This document shows positions 7,256 to 14,868 of a DNA stretch of 50,196 nucleotides, piece after piece. Within the stretch, counting starts at the first letter, position 1; each line of letters opens with the position of its first letter. The DNA is from Treponema sp. (GTDB lineage: Bacteria > Spirochaetota > Spirochaetia > Treponematales > Breznakiellaceae). The stretch lies in the NCBI GenBank assembly GCA_031256195.1, contig JAIRRB010000142.1, positions 1 to 50,196 of the forward strand, written 5' to 3'. Below the pieces are notes generated by a model. It was not told where the DNA came from. It made no database searches and worked only from the letters and a program-made list of their open reading frames with translations. Both the position numbers and the translations under genes were made by a program.

Positions 7256-8845
7256 ATGGTCTGCCCGATTGAACGCCGCTTATCTTCATTTCTTGCCGGG
7301 GAAACCGCCTCCCATGCCGGTTTGACAGAACGTTCAGGCGATGCGGATCCACTGATCACCGCGCTGGAATATGACTCCCGAAAGGTACAGCCGGGGACGC
7401 TGTTCTTTGCCCTGCCCGGTCTGCACACGGATGGACATACATTTATCAATAACGCTATAACTCAAGGCGCCGTTGCGGTGGTGCATGAAGCGGAAATCGC
7501 TGAAAAAAAATCCGGCGTGGTGTACCTGAAAGTAAAAAGTTCCCGTTTTGCCATGTCGCCGATTGCGGCGGCCTTTTACGGCTTTCCTTCGCACCGGCTT
7601 TTGACTGTAGGCGTTACCGGAACCGAAGGCAAAAGCACCACCGTGTATCTGATTTGGCAGCTTCTGCGGCTTATGGGAAAAAAGGCGGGTTTTTTTTCTA
7701 CGGTGCAGTATTCTGACGGCGGCGAGGCGCAGTGGAATCCGGAACATCAGACGACGCCGGAGGCAACGGCGGTACAGCGGATGTTATACGAAATGGCGGA
7801 AAACGGCTGCGCCTATGCGGTGGTGGAGGCAAGTTCCCACGGCCTTTCAGCCCGGACCAACAGACTCGGTGACGTTGCATTTGATGCGGCGGTGTTCACC
7901 AATGTAACCCATGAACATCTGGAATTTCACGGTTCATGGGAACAGTACCGGGACGATAAGGCCAATTTGTTCCGCGCCCTGAATCGCGGATACGCAAAAA
8001 CAGACATTGGCGGCGTAACGCTGATTCCCGAACCGTTTGGCGTCATTAATGCCGATGACGCAAGCGCGTCCTATTTCGCCAATGTAACTGGGCGTACAAA
8101 ATTGAGTTTCAGCGTAAACGGAAAAGATGCGGATTTGACGATGAAGGCCATAGAGAGCGGCGCTTTTGGCAACTGGTACAATGTATTTGTCGGCGCTGAA
8201 AATACCGCTATCGACATACGCGACCGGCTGCCCGGCGCTTTCAACGCGGGAAATGTGCTGGCGGCGCTGCTGGCGGTATCCGCCCTGACCGGCGTTCCGG
8301 TACGGAAAATTGCTCCGCTTTGCCCCCGGCTGCTACCGGTGCGGGGGCGCATGACCGCCATAAACAAGGGTCAGCCTTTTGAGGTATTGGTGGATTATGC
8401 CCATACACCTTCGTCTTTTCAGGCGATTTTTCCGCCATTGCGGAAACGGCTTGACCGTTGCGGCGGCAGGATTATCAGCCTTTTTGGTTCCGCCGGCGAG
8501 CGGGATACCCAAAAACGCGCCGAGCAGGGAAAAATCGCAGCCGCATATTCGGACTGTATCGTACTCACCGATGAAGACCCGCGGGGCGAAACTCCTCCGG
8601 ACATACTGGACGAAATTGCCCGCGGAGTATATTCTGAAAGTTCGGCGTTATTCAAACAAGATGAAAATCTTTTTTTAATTCCCGACCGCCCTGCCGCCAT
8701 TCGCAAGGCGGTATCCCTTGCCCGCTCAGGCGATGTGGTATTGCTGTTGGGCAAGGGCCACGAGAATACGATTATATATCAGGATCATGTGATGCCTTTT
8801 GACGAAATCGCCGAGGCGGAAAAGGCTTTGGAGGAACAATTATGA
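7256..8845 (+). CDS. murE: UDP-N-acetylmuramoyl-tripeptide synthetase (MurE), probably not diaminopimelate-specific
   Basis: The 529-aa cytoplasmic ligase adds the third residue to the peptidoglycan stem peptide. It shows the ATP loop GVTGTEGKSTT, the SSHGL region, VDYAHTPSS and the C-terminal GKGHE. The amino-acid selection motif, DNPR in meso-diaminopimelate ligases, reads EDPR here (residues 440-443 in LTDEDPRGETPP), with Asp in place of the key Asn. Treponema peptidoglycan is known to carry L-ornithine at this position, so an ornithine or other non-DAP substrate is plausible; this is inference. No ribosome site precedes the ATG; a weak -10-like TACACT ends five bases upstream, so a near-leaderless mRNA is possible. 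The stop overlaps the argD start (ATGA). Confidence 0.94.
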   Translation: MVCPIERRLSSFLAGETASHAGLTERSGDADPLITALEYDSRKVQPGTLFFALPGLHTDGHTFINNAITQGAVAVVHEAEIAEKKSGVVYLKVKSSRFAMSPIAAAFYGFPSHRLLTVGVTGTEGKSTTVYLIWQLLRLMGKKAGFFSTVQYSDGGEAQWNPEHQTTPEATAVQRMLYEMAENGCAYAVVEASSHGLSARTNRLGDVAFDAAVFTNVTHEHLEFHGSWEQYRDDKANLFRALNRGYAKTDIGGVTLIPEPFGVINADDASASYFANVTGRTKLSFSVNGKDADLTMKAIESGAFGNWYNVFVGAENTAIDIRDRLPGAFNAGNVLAALLAVSALTGVPVRKIAPLCPRLLPVRGRMTAINKGQPFEVLVDYAHTPSSFQAIFPPLRKRLDRCGGRIISLFGSAGERDTQKRAEQGKIAAAYSDCIVLTDEDPRGETPPDILDEIARGVYSESSALFKQDENLFLIPDRPAAIRKAVSLARSGDVVLLLGKGHENTIIYQDHVMPFDEIAEAEKALEEQL

Positions 8846-10038
8846 ATGATGTGTTCATGCACAATTCCCACCGGCTTCCGGTAACATTTACCGGAGGGGA
8901 AGGCGTTTGGCTTTTCGACACCAACGGAAAAAAGTACCTGGACTTTAGTTCCGGCATCGCGGTAAATTGCCTGGGTCATAATTACCCGCCGCTGGTTAAA
9001 GCTATCGCCGGACAGGCGGCGAAGTGCAATCATGTGTGCAATTATTACCAGAACGACACTACAATAAACTTTGCGCAGCAACTTGTCGCGGCCTGCGCTC
9101 CCGGCGGCATGAAAAATTTGTTTCTTGCCAATTCCGGCGCGGAGGCAAACGAGGCGGCCTGCAAAATCGCCCGCAAATATTCATTGAAAAAATACGGCCC
9201 CGGCAGGCATACCATTGTTACCCTGCGGGGGAGTTTTCACGGCAGGACTATCACCATGCTGGCCGCCACGGGCCAGGACCAGTTTCATAAAAACTTTGGC
9301 CCCTTTACCGAAGGCTTTACCTATATTCCCGGCGGTGACATTGAGGCGCTGGAAAAAGCGCTGGATGCCAAAACCGTGGCGGGATTGCTCATTGAAGCCG
9401 TTCAGGGTGAAAGCGGTATCAGGCCCCAGTCCCCGGAATTTATTGAAACGGCGGCGCGGCTCTGCGCCGAGCGGGATATACTCCTCATGTTTGACGAAAT
9501 TCAGTGCGGCCTGGGCCGGACGGGAACCTTCCTCGCTTTTGAGCAGTACCGCTGCGGCGGCAAGCCCGTTAAAGCCGATGTGGTAACGCTGGCAAAAAGC
9601 CTGGCGGGCGGCATTCCCGCGGGGGCAGTGCTTGCCGGAGAAAAAGCCGCCGATGTTTTTGAGGTAGGGGATCACAACAGCACTTTTGGCGGCAACCCCA
9701 TTGCGGCGGCGGCGGGCCTGGTGGTTCTGGAAACGGTCAACAATCCCGCTTTTCTTGCGGAAATTTCCCGCAAAGGGGAAAAAATCATGGCGGCAATCAG
9801 GGACTGGCATCACCCCGCCGTGCGGGAAGTCCGGGGCCGCGGTCTGATGATCGGCATCGACATTGACCGCAGCGCCTGGCCGGTACTGGAAGCCGCCATT
9901 GCCCGCGCCGGTGAAAAAAACTGCGGCCTGCTGATTCTTTCCGCCAGTGAAAAAACCCTGCGCCTGCTGCCGCCCTACATTATCAGCGACAGCGAAATTG
10001 AACAGGGGCTGGAAATACTGAAAGAATTACTGGGATAA
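8842..10038 (+). CDS. argD: Acetylornithine/ornithine aminotransferase, class III PLP enzyme (ArgD-like)
   Basis: The 398-aa protein has the class-III aminotransferase layout: NSGAEANEAA phosphate-binding loop, FHGRTI, the PLP-ring Asp in FDEIQCGLGRTG, and the catalytic lysine in TLAKSLAGGIPAGA. Length and motifs fit acetylornithine aminotransferase, which makes N-acetylornithine in arginine synthesis; the same family contains ornithine aminotransferases that interconvert ornithine and pyrroline-5-carboxylate, and sequence alone does not separate them. The start overlaps the murE stop by four bases, so the two proteins are translationally coupled. With proC divergent next door, the cluster suggests ornithine supply for cell wall or proline. 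Family call is firm; exact substrate is open. Confidence 0.93.
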   Translation: MNDVFMHNSHRLPVTFTGGEGVWLFDTNGKKYLDFSSGIAVNCLGHNYPPLVKAIAGQAAKCNHVCNYYQNDTTINFAQQLVAACAPGGMKNLFLANSGAEANEAACKIARKYSLKKYGPGRHTIVTLRGSFHGRTITMLAATGQDQFHKNFGPFTEGFTYIPGGDIEALEKALDAKTVAGLLIEAVQGESGIRPQSPEFIETAARLCAERDILLMFDEIQCGLGRTGTFLAFEQYRCGGKPVKADVVTLAKSLAGGIPAGAVLAGEKAADVFEVGDHNSTFGGNPIAAAAGLVVLETVNNPAFLAEISRKGEKIMAAIRDWHHPAVREVRGRGLMIGIDIDRSAWPVLEAAIARAGEKNCGLLILSASEKTLRLLPPYIISDSEIEQGLEILKELLG

Positions 10039-10048
10039 AAACAACCGC

Positions 10049-10573
10049 ATGGCAAGTAAACTAACGCAAATCCAAAACATGATATATGAGATTCGCGGGC
10101 AGAAAGTCATGCTTGACAGCGACCTTGCGACTTTATATGGAGTTGAAACATCTAATTTAAATAAAGCCGTAAAACGCAATATTGAGCGTTTTCCCGGTGA
10201 TTTTATGTTTCAGCTTACCAAAGACGAGTGGGAAAACTTGATATTCCAAGATGGAATATCAAGTAAACAGCATGGCGGCAGACGCTTTATGCCGCATGCT
10301 TTTACCGAGCAAGGCGTTGCAATGTTGGCATCTGTCCTTAACAGCCCAAAAGCGGTAGAGGTAAACATCAACATCATGCGGGCATTTGTAAAATTAAGAC
10401 AATATGTATTTTCTCAAAGTACAACAAATGAGCAAATCGCCGAACTGCGAAAACTCCTTATGCTTTATATTGAGAAAAACGACAAGCGGGTAAATGAAAT
10501 CATCATCGCCTTAAATAATCTGATCGACCAGCCCCCAAAAACCAAAACAATCGGTTTTAACGCCAGAAATTAA
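10049..10573 (+). CDS. ORF6N-domain DNA-binding protein
   Basis: The 174-aa protein begins with the ORF6N signature: IRGQKVMLDSDLATLYGVET, NLNKAVKRNIERFPGDFMFQL and RRFMPHAFTEQGVAMLASVL. The domain is typical of phage antirepressors and of solitary chromosomal genes in anaerobes. The tail (about residues 120-174) is probably helical, with charged heptad-like spacing, and could dimerise. It sits 10 bp after argD with no clear ribosome site and next to two tRNA genes, a classic place for acquired DNA, but no integrase or attachment repeat is visible. Target and role are unknown. Confidence 0.88.
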   Translation: MASKLTQIQNMIYEIRGQKVMLDSDLATLYGVETSNLNKAVKRNIERFPGDFMFQLTKDEWENLIFQDGISSKQHGGRRFMPHAFTEQGVAMLASVLNSPKAVEVNINIMRAFVKLRQYVFSQSTTNEQIAELRKLLMLYIEKNDKRVNEIIIALNNLIDQPPKTKTIGFNARN

Positions 10574-10616
10574 ATGAGATGTTTGATCCCCGCATTACTA
10601 CGAAAAATTAACACTA

Positions 10617-10690
10617 TGCGCCCGACTGGATTCGAACCAGCTACCTACGGATTCGAAGTCCGTTACTCTATCCAGATGAGCTACGAGCGC
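10617..10690 (-). tRNA. tRNA-Arg (anticodon TCG)
   Basis: The minus strand folds into a full cloverleaf: acceptor GCGCTCG pairs with CGGGCGC (one G-T), anticodon stem ACGGA/TCCGT encloses CTTCGAA giving anticodon TCG (codon CGA), and the T arm contains GGTTCGAATCC. The discriminator is A and the CCA end is not encoded. It lies 19 bp downstream of tRNA-His and is presumably processed from the same transcript. Confidence 0.95.
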
Positions 10691-10709
10691 AATAACACAC
10701 CCCGTTAAG

Positions 10710-10782
10710 GGTGGATGACGGGGTTCGAACCCGCGACGACCAGATCCACAATCTGGGACTCTACCACTGAGCTACACCCACC
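10710..10782 (-). tRNA. tRNA-His (anticodon GTG)
   Basis: The minus strand folds into a cloverleaf with acceptor GTGGGTG/CATCCAC, the additional G(-1) opposite discriminator C73 that marks tRNA-His, D arm AGCTCAGTGGTAGAG, anticodon stem CCAGA/TCTGG around TTGTGGA (anticodon GTG), and T arm GGGTTCGAACCCC. CCA is not encoded. It is first of two tRNA genes. Confidence 0.95.
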
Positions 10783-10802
10783 ATGTAGGCTAATACGCCT
10801 TA

Positions 10803-10831
10803 AATATGAGTTAAGCGGCGGCTTTTGTCAA
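10803..10831 (-). promoter_or_regulatory. Promoter of the tRNA-His/tRNA-Arg unit
   Basis: On the minus strand a perfect TTGACA (10831-10826) is followed by 17 bp and CATATT (10808-10803), a 4/6 match to TATAAT. The predicted start falls about 15 bp before tRNA-His, as expected for a short tRNA leader. Confidence 0.7.
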
Positions 10832-10850
10832 CCATGCGCATTACCTACAA

Positions 10851-11696
10851 TCAGGCATTAGCCGCCAGCAAAGCCGCTAATTTTGATTCTTCACCCGGGG
10901 AAAGAACGCCGGGCAGTATTACAGGTTGGGTTGAAACCGGCGGCAGGAGGAAACCGCTGTCGAGGAAACGGCGGAACAGCGCCGCCCAATTCTCCGGTGA
11001 AGGATTGTGCCGCAGTGTCAAATACAATCCCTGTCGCTGCCATTGGACGGCGTTTGCTGGGCTGTTTTTGAGCGCCTGCGCAATGCGGGGGTATGCGGGT
11101 TTTGCCCGTTCCGGCGCGACGGCGATAAGGTCGTATATGCCCCGCGCTGCAAGCGCCAGCAGAACCGGCGGAAGAAAATCGCCGGGAGGAAGGGATACCG
11201 TTTTCTCAAAGGTAGGGTCTATGGCAAGCACGCAGAGTCCATAAGGTAAACCATTACGCCAGCCCTGAATGCCCGGCACAACGGGAATTAAAACCGGCGG
11301 GGCGTTTTCCGGCACGGATAAGGGAGCGGCAGAATCGAGAAAGGGCCGCCAGAGTGCGGCAGCGGCAAGCGTGTGCAATTCCGGCGGAGGGGCGGCGTAC
11401 AGCCGAAAATGCCTGCCGGGAAAAATGCGGGACAGGGCTTTTATATAACGCCCTTCCAAAAAGTGGGGAAAGGAGGCATAGAGGCCCCGGCTGGCGGTAT
11501 TTTTCAATTCCCGCAGCAGAGAGGGGGGAGTATGGCCCAGCACCGCCGCGCCGCCGTTTTGCCACAGGTCAACCAAACGGCCGCTTTGGGCAGAAGAGCC
11601 GCCCGCGGTATACAATCGAAAATCGCGGGCGCGCAGTACCGTCGGCATCAGGCGCAGCAGGGAAAATTCATTGTCGTTCAATCGTTGTTCTGCCAT
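10851..11696 (-). CDS. Hypothetical protein resembling a shortened class-III aminotransferase
   Basis: The 281-aa protein is not a recognised enzyme. Its first 100 residues resemble the start of class-III PLP aminotransferases: LYTAGGSS, then GRLVDLWQNGGAAVLGHTPP, then a helix and YASFPHFLEGRYIKAL; its end (DSGFLLPP, then VILPGVLSPGEESKL) resembles their C-terminal small domain. The central segment that should hold the PLP Asp and Schiff-base lysine is contracted to proline-rich sequence, and no SK or AK motif in a glycine-rich loop is present. Length is about 280 against about 400-430. It may be a catalytically dead or repurposed fold. Its ATG overlaps the helicase stop (TAATG), so it is translated together with the helicase. 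The relationship is proposed by eye and moderately uncertain. Confidence 0.75.
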   Translation of the reverse strand: MAEQRLNDNEFSLLRLMPTVLRARDFRLYTAGGSSAQSGRLVDLWQNGGAAVLGHTPPSLLRELKNTASRGLYASFPHFLEGRYIKALSRIFPGRHFRLYAAPPPELHTLAAAALWRPFLDSAAPLSVPENAPPVLIPVVPGIQGWRNGLPYGLCVLAIDPTFEKTVSLPPGDFLPPVLLALAARGIYDLIAVAPERAKPAYPRIAQALKNSPANAVQWQRQGLYLTLRHNPSPENWAALFRRFLDSGFLLPPVSTQPVILPGVLSPGEESKLAALLAANA

Positions 11697-13978
11697 TATT
11701 CATCATCACCTATTTTAACAAAAGCCGATCCCTGATGTTCGCTAAGAAACCGCAGTTCATTGCCGGTTTCAAACTGCACCCGCACTACCGGCCCATCGTC
11801 ACTGTCTCTCACTTCTGTTACCGCGCCATAGCCGTAATCGTCATGGAACAGCCGCTGGCCTTTGCGCCAGCCGCTGGTCTTTTCAATTTCACTTTCAATA
11901 TGCCTGTCCCAGGCATGAAGCTGGTTTGCCGTGCGGAAGCTATAGGGGGCGGTCCCGATAACCCGCAGGCAGCTTGTGTCTATTTCCCGCAAAAACATCG
12001 ACGGTTCAAACGGCATGGTTCTGCCGTACATCCGCCGCATGGCGCAGGAAGTTACATATAACTCATCCATCGCGCGGGTGGCCCCCACATAAAACAGCCG
12101 CCGTTCCTCCTCAAGTTCCTCATGTTTTTTATCTTCCCGGGGAAAGACCCCCTGTTCAAGTCCGGTCATGATTACCCGGTGAAATTCAAGGCCCTTGGTA
12201 TTATGAAAAGTGATAAGCGTCACCTTGTCTTCGCTTCCGGAATTTTTACTGTTGTCTTCCAGCGAGCGGTCCAGTTCGAAATGCTCAAGAAATTCCAGCA
12301 GACCTTCAAGGGTTCCGGCATAAAGGCTGGCCTTGTTAACCAGTTCCTGCAGATTGCTTAAACGCTGGTTTCCCATTATCTCATCCTGCTCAAAATGATA
12401 TTCGGCAATACCGGAATTTTTTATCATCTGCGTTACGCATACCGAAAGCCCTTCGCCCGCCACCAACTCCTCGCCATTGCTGCGCTGCTTTTTCTTTTTT
12501 ACAGCAGCGGCAGCATCGCCATCGGCGGCGATTGCGGCAGGCGTTTGTTCCAAAAGAGTCTTCCCCTCTTCTATCACCTTGATAAACGCTTTCAGCCCTT
12601 TTTCCGCCTTCGCCGATAATTCCTGCGCCATGCCCTGCGCCGTTTCAAACAGGCTGTTTTCCTGCGCCATATTGGCTTCGATTATACGTTCTACCGTTGC
12701 CGTCCCCAGCCCCCGCGCCGGCTTGTTCACCACACGGCGAAATGCGATTTCATCGCGCGGATTCACCAGAAACGACAGCAGGGCAAGGGCGTCTTTTATC
12801 TCCTCGCGTTCATAAAATTTCAGGGAACCTACCACCCGGTAGGGAATACTCCGGCGCAAAAATTCAGTTTCAAAACCCAGCGATTGGGCATTGGTCCGGT
12901 ACAGCACTGCCCAATCAGAATATTGAGCCGCCGCGTTATCTTTATTGTTAACGGAATTTTTTATAAGAGACGCGCAGAAATTAACCTCTTCATCCTGATT
13001 CGGCAGAAAGGCAAGTACCGGCAATTTTCCGTTTCCCCGCTCGGCGCGGAGGGTTTTTCCCAAACGGCCGTGATTGTGATCCACCACCGATGATGCCGCT
13101 TTCAGGATGGGCGCGGTGGAACGGTAGTTGCTTTCCAGCCGGATAATTTCCGTACCGGAAAAACGGTCGGGGAACTGCAGAATATTTTTTACCTCAGCGC
13201 CCCGGAAACGGTAAATTGACTGGTCATCATCACCCACTACGCAGACGTAGGTGTCCGGGCCGCACAGTTCCTTGAGAAGCTCAAACTGGGCGACATTCGC
13301 GTCCTGATATTCATCTACCATGATGACAGAAAACCGTTCCCGCAGACGCCGCGCCACCTGCGGTTCTTTGCGGAGAATCTCCACCGGCTTTTTAATCAAA
13401 TCGCCAAAATCAACATTGCCGGTATGGGCCAGCCGTTCTTCATAGTGCGCATACAGTTTGCGGAATTTTTTTGTGCCGTCAATGGCGGCAAGGGCGGGAT
13501 CATCGGGGGAAAGAAAAAAATCTTTGGCGCGGGAAATATTGTAAGCGGTATGTTTAACTTCCGGTTTGGGCGAACCCTGCATAATGGTTGAAAGCAGGGA
13601 AATCATATCATCGTCATCATAAATCACAAAATTGGAATCCAGTCCGGCGCAGCCGCCGTTGCGCCGGAGAAACCACGCTCCAAATGAGTGAAAAGTCCGC
13701 AGCATGGCGCCGGCGGCCCGTTCATCAATAATTTGAGCGCGCCCGGCCATCTCCCGCGCCGCCTTGTTGGTAAAAGTAACCGCCAGAATGGACTGCGGCG
13801 CAACACCCCGCTCGCGGATAAGCCAGGCGATTTTGGTGGTTATCACCCTGGTTTTCCCCGAGCCCGCTCCGGCCAAAATCAGCAGGGGCTTTCCCGTATG
13901 CAGTACCGCCCGCCGCTGTTCAGGATTCAGAAGTTCAAGGTAGGCCGGCCCCGGCGGGGACAGATTCTCGCCGCACAT
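11696..13978 (-). CDS. pcrA: UvrD/PcrA/Rep-family superfamily 1 DNA helicase
   Basis: The 760-aa protein has the SF1A helicase motifs in order: Q motif LNPEQRRAV, Walker A AGAGSGKTRVITTKIAWL, Ia AVTFTNKAAREM, Walker B VDEYQD, III VGDDDQSIYRFRGAE, IV LESNYRS, V TFHNTKGLEF and VI YVGATRAMDELYV. The C-terminal 60 residues (GQRLFHDDYGYGAVTEV onward) form a Tudor-like module as in PcrA, which contacts RNA polymerase or other partners. It unwinds DNA 3' to 5' in repair and replication restart. It begins 7 bp after the antitoxin gene and has a weak ribosome site, so it may be partly read from the toxin-antitoxin promoter. Whether it corresponds to uvrD, pcrA or rep cannot be settled from motifs. Confidence 0.95.
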   Translation of the reverse strand: MCGENLSPPGPAYLELLNPEQRRAVLHTGKPLLILAGAGSGKTRVITTKIAWLIRERGVAPQSILAVTFTNKAAREMAGRAQIIDERAAGAMLRTFHSFGAWFLRRNGGCAGLDSNFVIYDDDDMISLLSTIMQGSPKPEVKHTAYNISRAKDFFLSPDDPALAAIDGTKKFRKLYAHYEERLAHTGNVDFGDLIKKPVEILRKEPQVARRLRERFSVIMVDEYQDANVAQFELLKELCGPDTYVCVVGDDDQSIYRFRGAEVKNILQFPDRFSGTEIIRLESNYRSTAPILKAASSVVDHNHGRLGKTLRAERGNGKLPVLAFLPNQDEEVNFCASLIKNSVNNKDNAAAQYSDWAVLYRTNAQSLGFETEFLRRSIPYRVVGSLKFYEREEIKDALALLSFLVNPRDEIAFRRVVNKPARGLGTATVERIIEANMAQENSLFETAQGMAQELSAKAEKGLKAFIKVIEEGKTLLEQTPAAIAADGDAAAAVKKKKQRSNGEELVAGEGLSVCVTQMIKNSGIAEYHFEQDEIMGNQRLSNLQELVNKASLYAGTLEGLLEFLEHFELDRSLEDNSKNSGSEDKVTLITFHNTKGLEFHRVIMTGLEQGVFPREDKKHEELEEERRLFYVGATRAMDELYVTSCAMRRMYGRTMPFEPSMFLREIDTSCLRVIGTAPYSFRTANQLHAWDRHIESEIEKTSGWRKGQRLFHDDYGYGAVTEVRDSDDGPVVRVQFETGNELRFLSEHQGSAFVKIGDDE

Positions 13979-13985
13979 GGCTTAT

Positions 13986-14210
13986 TTATATTCCAGCCCT
14001 ACATTCATGCAGTATTTCTACAATTTCCTGTGTTGTTATATCCAATTTTATACGTGGAATATCTTCAAAAGGTGATTTTTCTGTTTGTTTTATTGGAAGT
14101 AATTTATAGCTATTTCCATCATCATTGTGTATTATTACCTCATCAATTAATGCCGAATCAAAAACCTTTGTTGTATTTTGGGTAAATTCAAAAACATTAA
14201 ATACTAACAT
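13986..14210 (-). CDS. Putative antitoxin, Phd/YefM-like, partner of the upstream PIN toxin
   Basis: The 74-aa protein starts VFNVFEFTQNTTKVFDSALI and continues with VIIHNDDGNSYKLLPI, the pattern of the Phd/YefM fold (a sequence segment of N-x-x-E/T, a short helix, then V-x-I-x-R-x-x-G). The acidic and hydrophobic tail would wrap the toxin. A strong AGGAGG site lies inside the end of the toxin gene and the ATG is two bases after its stop. The order is toxin first, antitoxin second, the reverse of the usual VapBC order. The DNA is clearly richer in A+T than its neighbours. Confidence 0.75.
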   Translation of the reverse strand: MLVFNVFEFTQNTTKVFDSALIDEVIIHNDDGNSYKLLPIKQTEKSPFEDIPRIKLDITTQEIVEILHECRAGI

Positions 14211-14212
14211 CT

Positions 14213-14608
14213 TTATCCTCCTAAAATAGTAATACCTATTTCTTTTCCAATTTTTCTCATTCCATTATCAAATGTCAATAACGGCAAATTCAATCTTTTG
14301 GCAATTTCTAAATAAAAAGCATCATAAGCATATATTTTATGATCCCATGCAATTTCCAAAGATTTTTCAAGATTGATTTCTATTGCTTTTATTGGAATTT
14401 TTTGAAAAATTTTAACAAGATCAATCATTTTCTCTTTATTACCAATAATTCTCTTCTTCATCATTCTGGTCAAAGCATTAGCAATTTCAGAAGATACTAT
14501 ACTGGGGGAAATTAATGTAGCGTTTTTGGTGCAATTTATAACTACATCACTTTCGGGTTCATCCGCAATAACGGCTATTATTGCACTGGCATCTAATACT
14601 ATTTCCAT
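14213..14608 (-). CDS. PIN-domain ribonuclease toxin (VapC-like)
   Basis: The 131-aa protein has the PIN-domain acidic residues in the expected places: D6 in VLDASAIIA, E41 in SSEIANAL, D96 in AYDAFYLEIA and D114 in TFDNGM. Such proteins are metal-dependent RNases that cut tRNA or other RNA and act as type II toxins. The start codon lies nine bases after the 31-aa peptide, with an AAGG site overlapping that peptide's stop, so it is translated in series with it. Low G+C compared with the flanking helicase suggests acquisition. It is intact by length and catalytic residues. Confidence 0.92.
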   Translation of the reverse strand: MEIVLDASAIIAVIADEPESDVVINCTKNATLISPSIVSSEIANALTRMMKKRIIGNKEKMIDLVKIFQKIPIKAIEINLEKSLEIAWDHKIYAYDAFYLEIAKRLNLPLLTFDNGMRKIGKEIGITILGG

Positions 14609-14617
14609 GTTATCGCC

Positions 14618-14713
14618 TTATTCCGATGGGTGTTTTCTCATGTGCCGTAACATAAAATAAGCGGTAAAACAAAGAATAGCGATAATGATCGAAGTTACAA
14701 ACTGAAATACCAT
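14618..14713 (-). CDS. 31-residue single-span membrane peptide, first cistron of the toxin-antitoxin unit
   Basis: The track lists a 64-aa ORF starting at a TTG inside a terminator T-run, which is unlikely. The internal ATG at 14713 has a good site (GGAAGGA, four bases before it) and follows a near-consensus promoter by about 20 bases. It encodes MVFQF, then a hydrophobic stretch TSIIIAILCFTAYFML, then the basic tail RHMRKHPSE, the layout of small inner-membrane peptides including some type I toxins. No family is recognised. Its stop is nine bases from vapC. Confidence 0.6.
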   Translation of the reverse strand: MVFQFVTSIIIAILCFTAYFMLRHMRKHPSE

Positions 14714-14740
14714 ATTATCCTTCCATAATCCCGCATTCTC

Positions 14741-14769
14741 ATTATACCATGCCTGTCCACCATTGTCTA
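14741..14769 (-). promoter_or_regulatory. Near-consensus promoter of the small-peptide/vapC/antitoxin unit
   Basis: On the minus strand TAGACA (14769-14764), a 17-bp spacer ending in TGG, and a perfect TATAAT (14746-14741). This is 5/6 plus 6/6 with an extended -10, the best promoter in the window. It lies just beyond the terminator of the giant lipoprotein unit, so the toxin-antitoxin unit is transcribed independently. Confidence 0.8.
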
Positions 14770-14805
14770 ATGTTTGCAGCCCCTCCGTGGTGTCAATTCC
14801 CCCCA

Positions 14806-14842
14806 AAAACAAAAAAAACTGTCCGGGTTGCCCCGGACAGTT
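14806..14842 (-). terminator. Rho-independent terminator after the giant lipoprotein genes
   Basis: A perfect 11-bp stem AACTGTCCGGG/CCCGGACAGTT with a 4-base loop (arms at 14817-14827 and 14832-14842) is followed on the minus strand by TTTTTT, G and TTTTT. It begins 27 bp after the stop codon of the 4007-residue gene and ends that transcription unit. Confidence 0.93.
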
Positions 14843-14868
14843 GATGTCAGATAATGATGGTAATTTTT

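Noticed and set aside
9181-9813. 210-aa minus-strand ORF opposite argD
   Set aside because: Shadow of a strongly conserved class-III aminotransferase; no domain and no start signals.
10574-10616. Terminator after the tRNA genes or the ORF6N gene
   Set aside because: No stable hairpin or T-run could be found by eye.
14714-14812. N-terminal extension of the 64-aa ORF (TTG start at 14812)
   Set aside because: It starts in the T-run of a terminator and covers the promoter of the toxin-antitoxin unit; the ATG at 14713 has a proper ribosome site.
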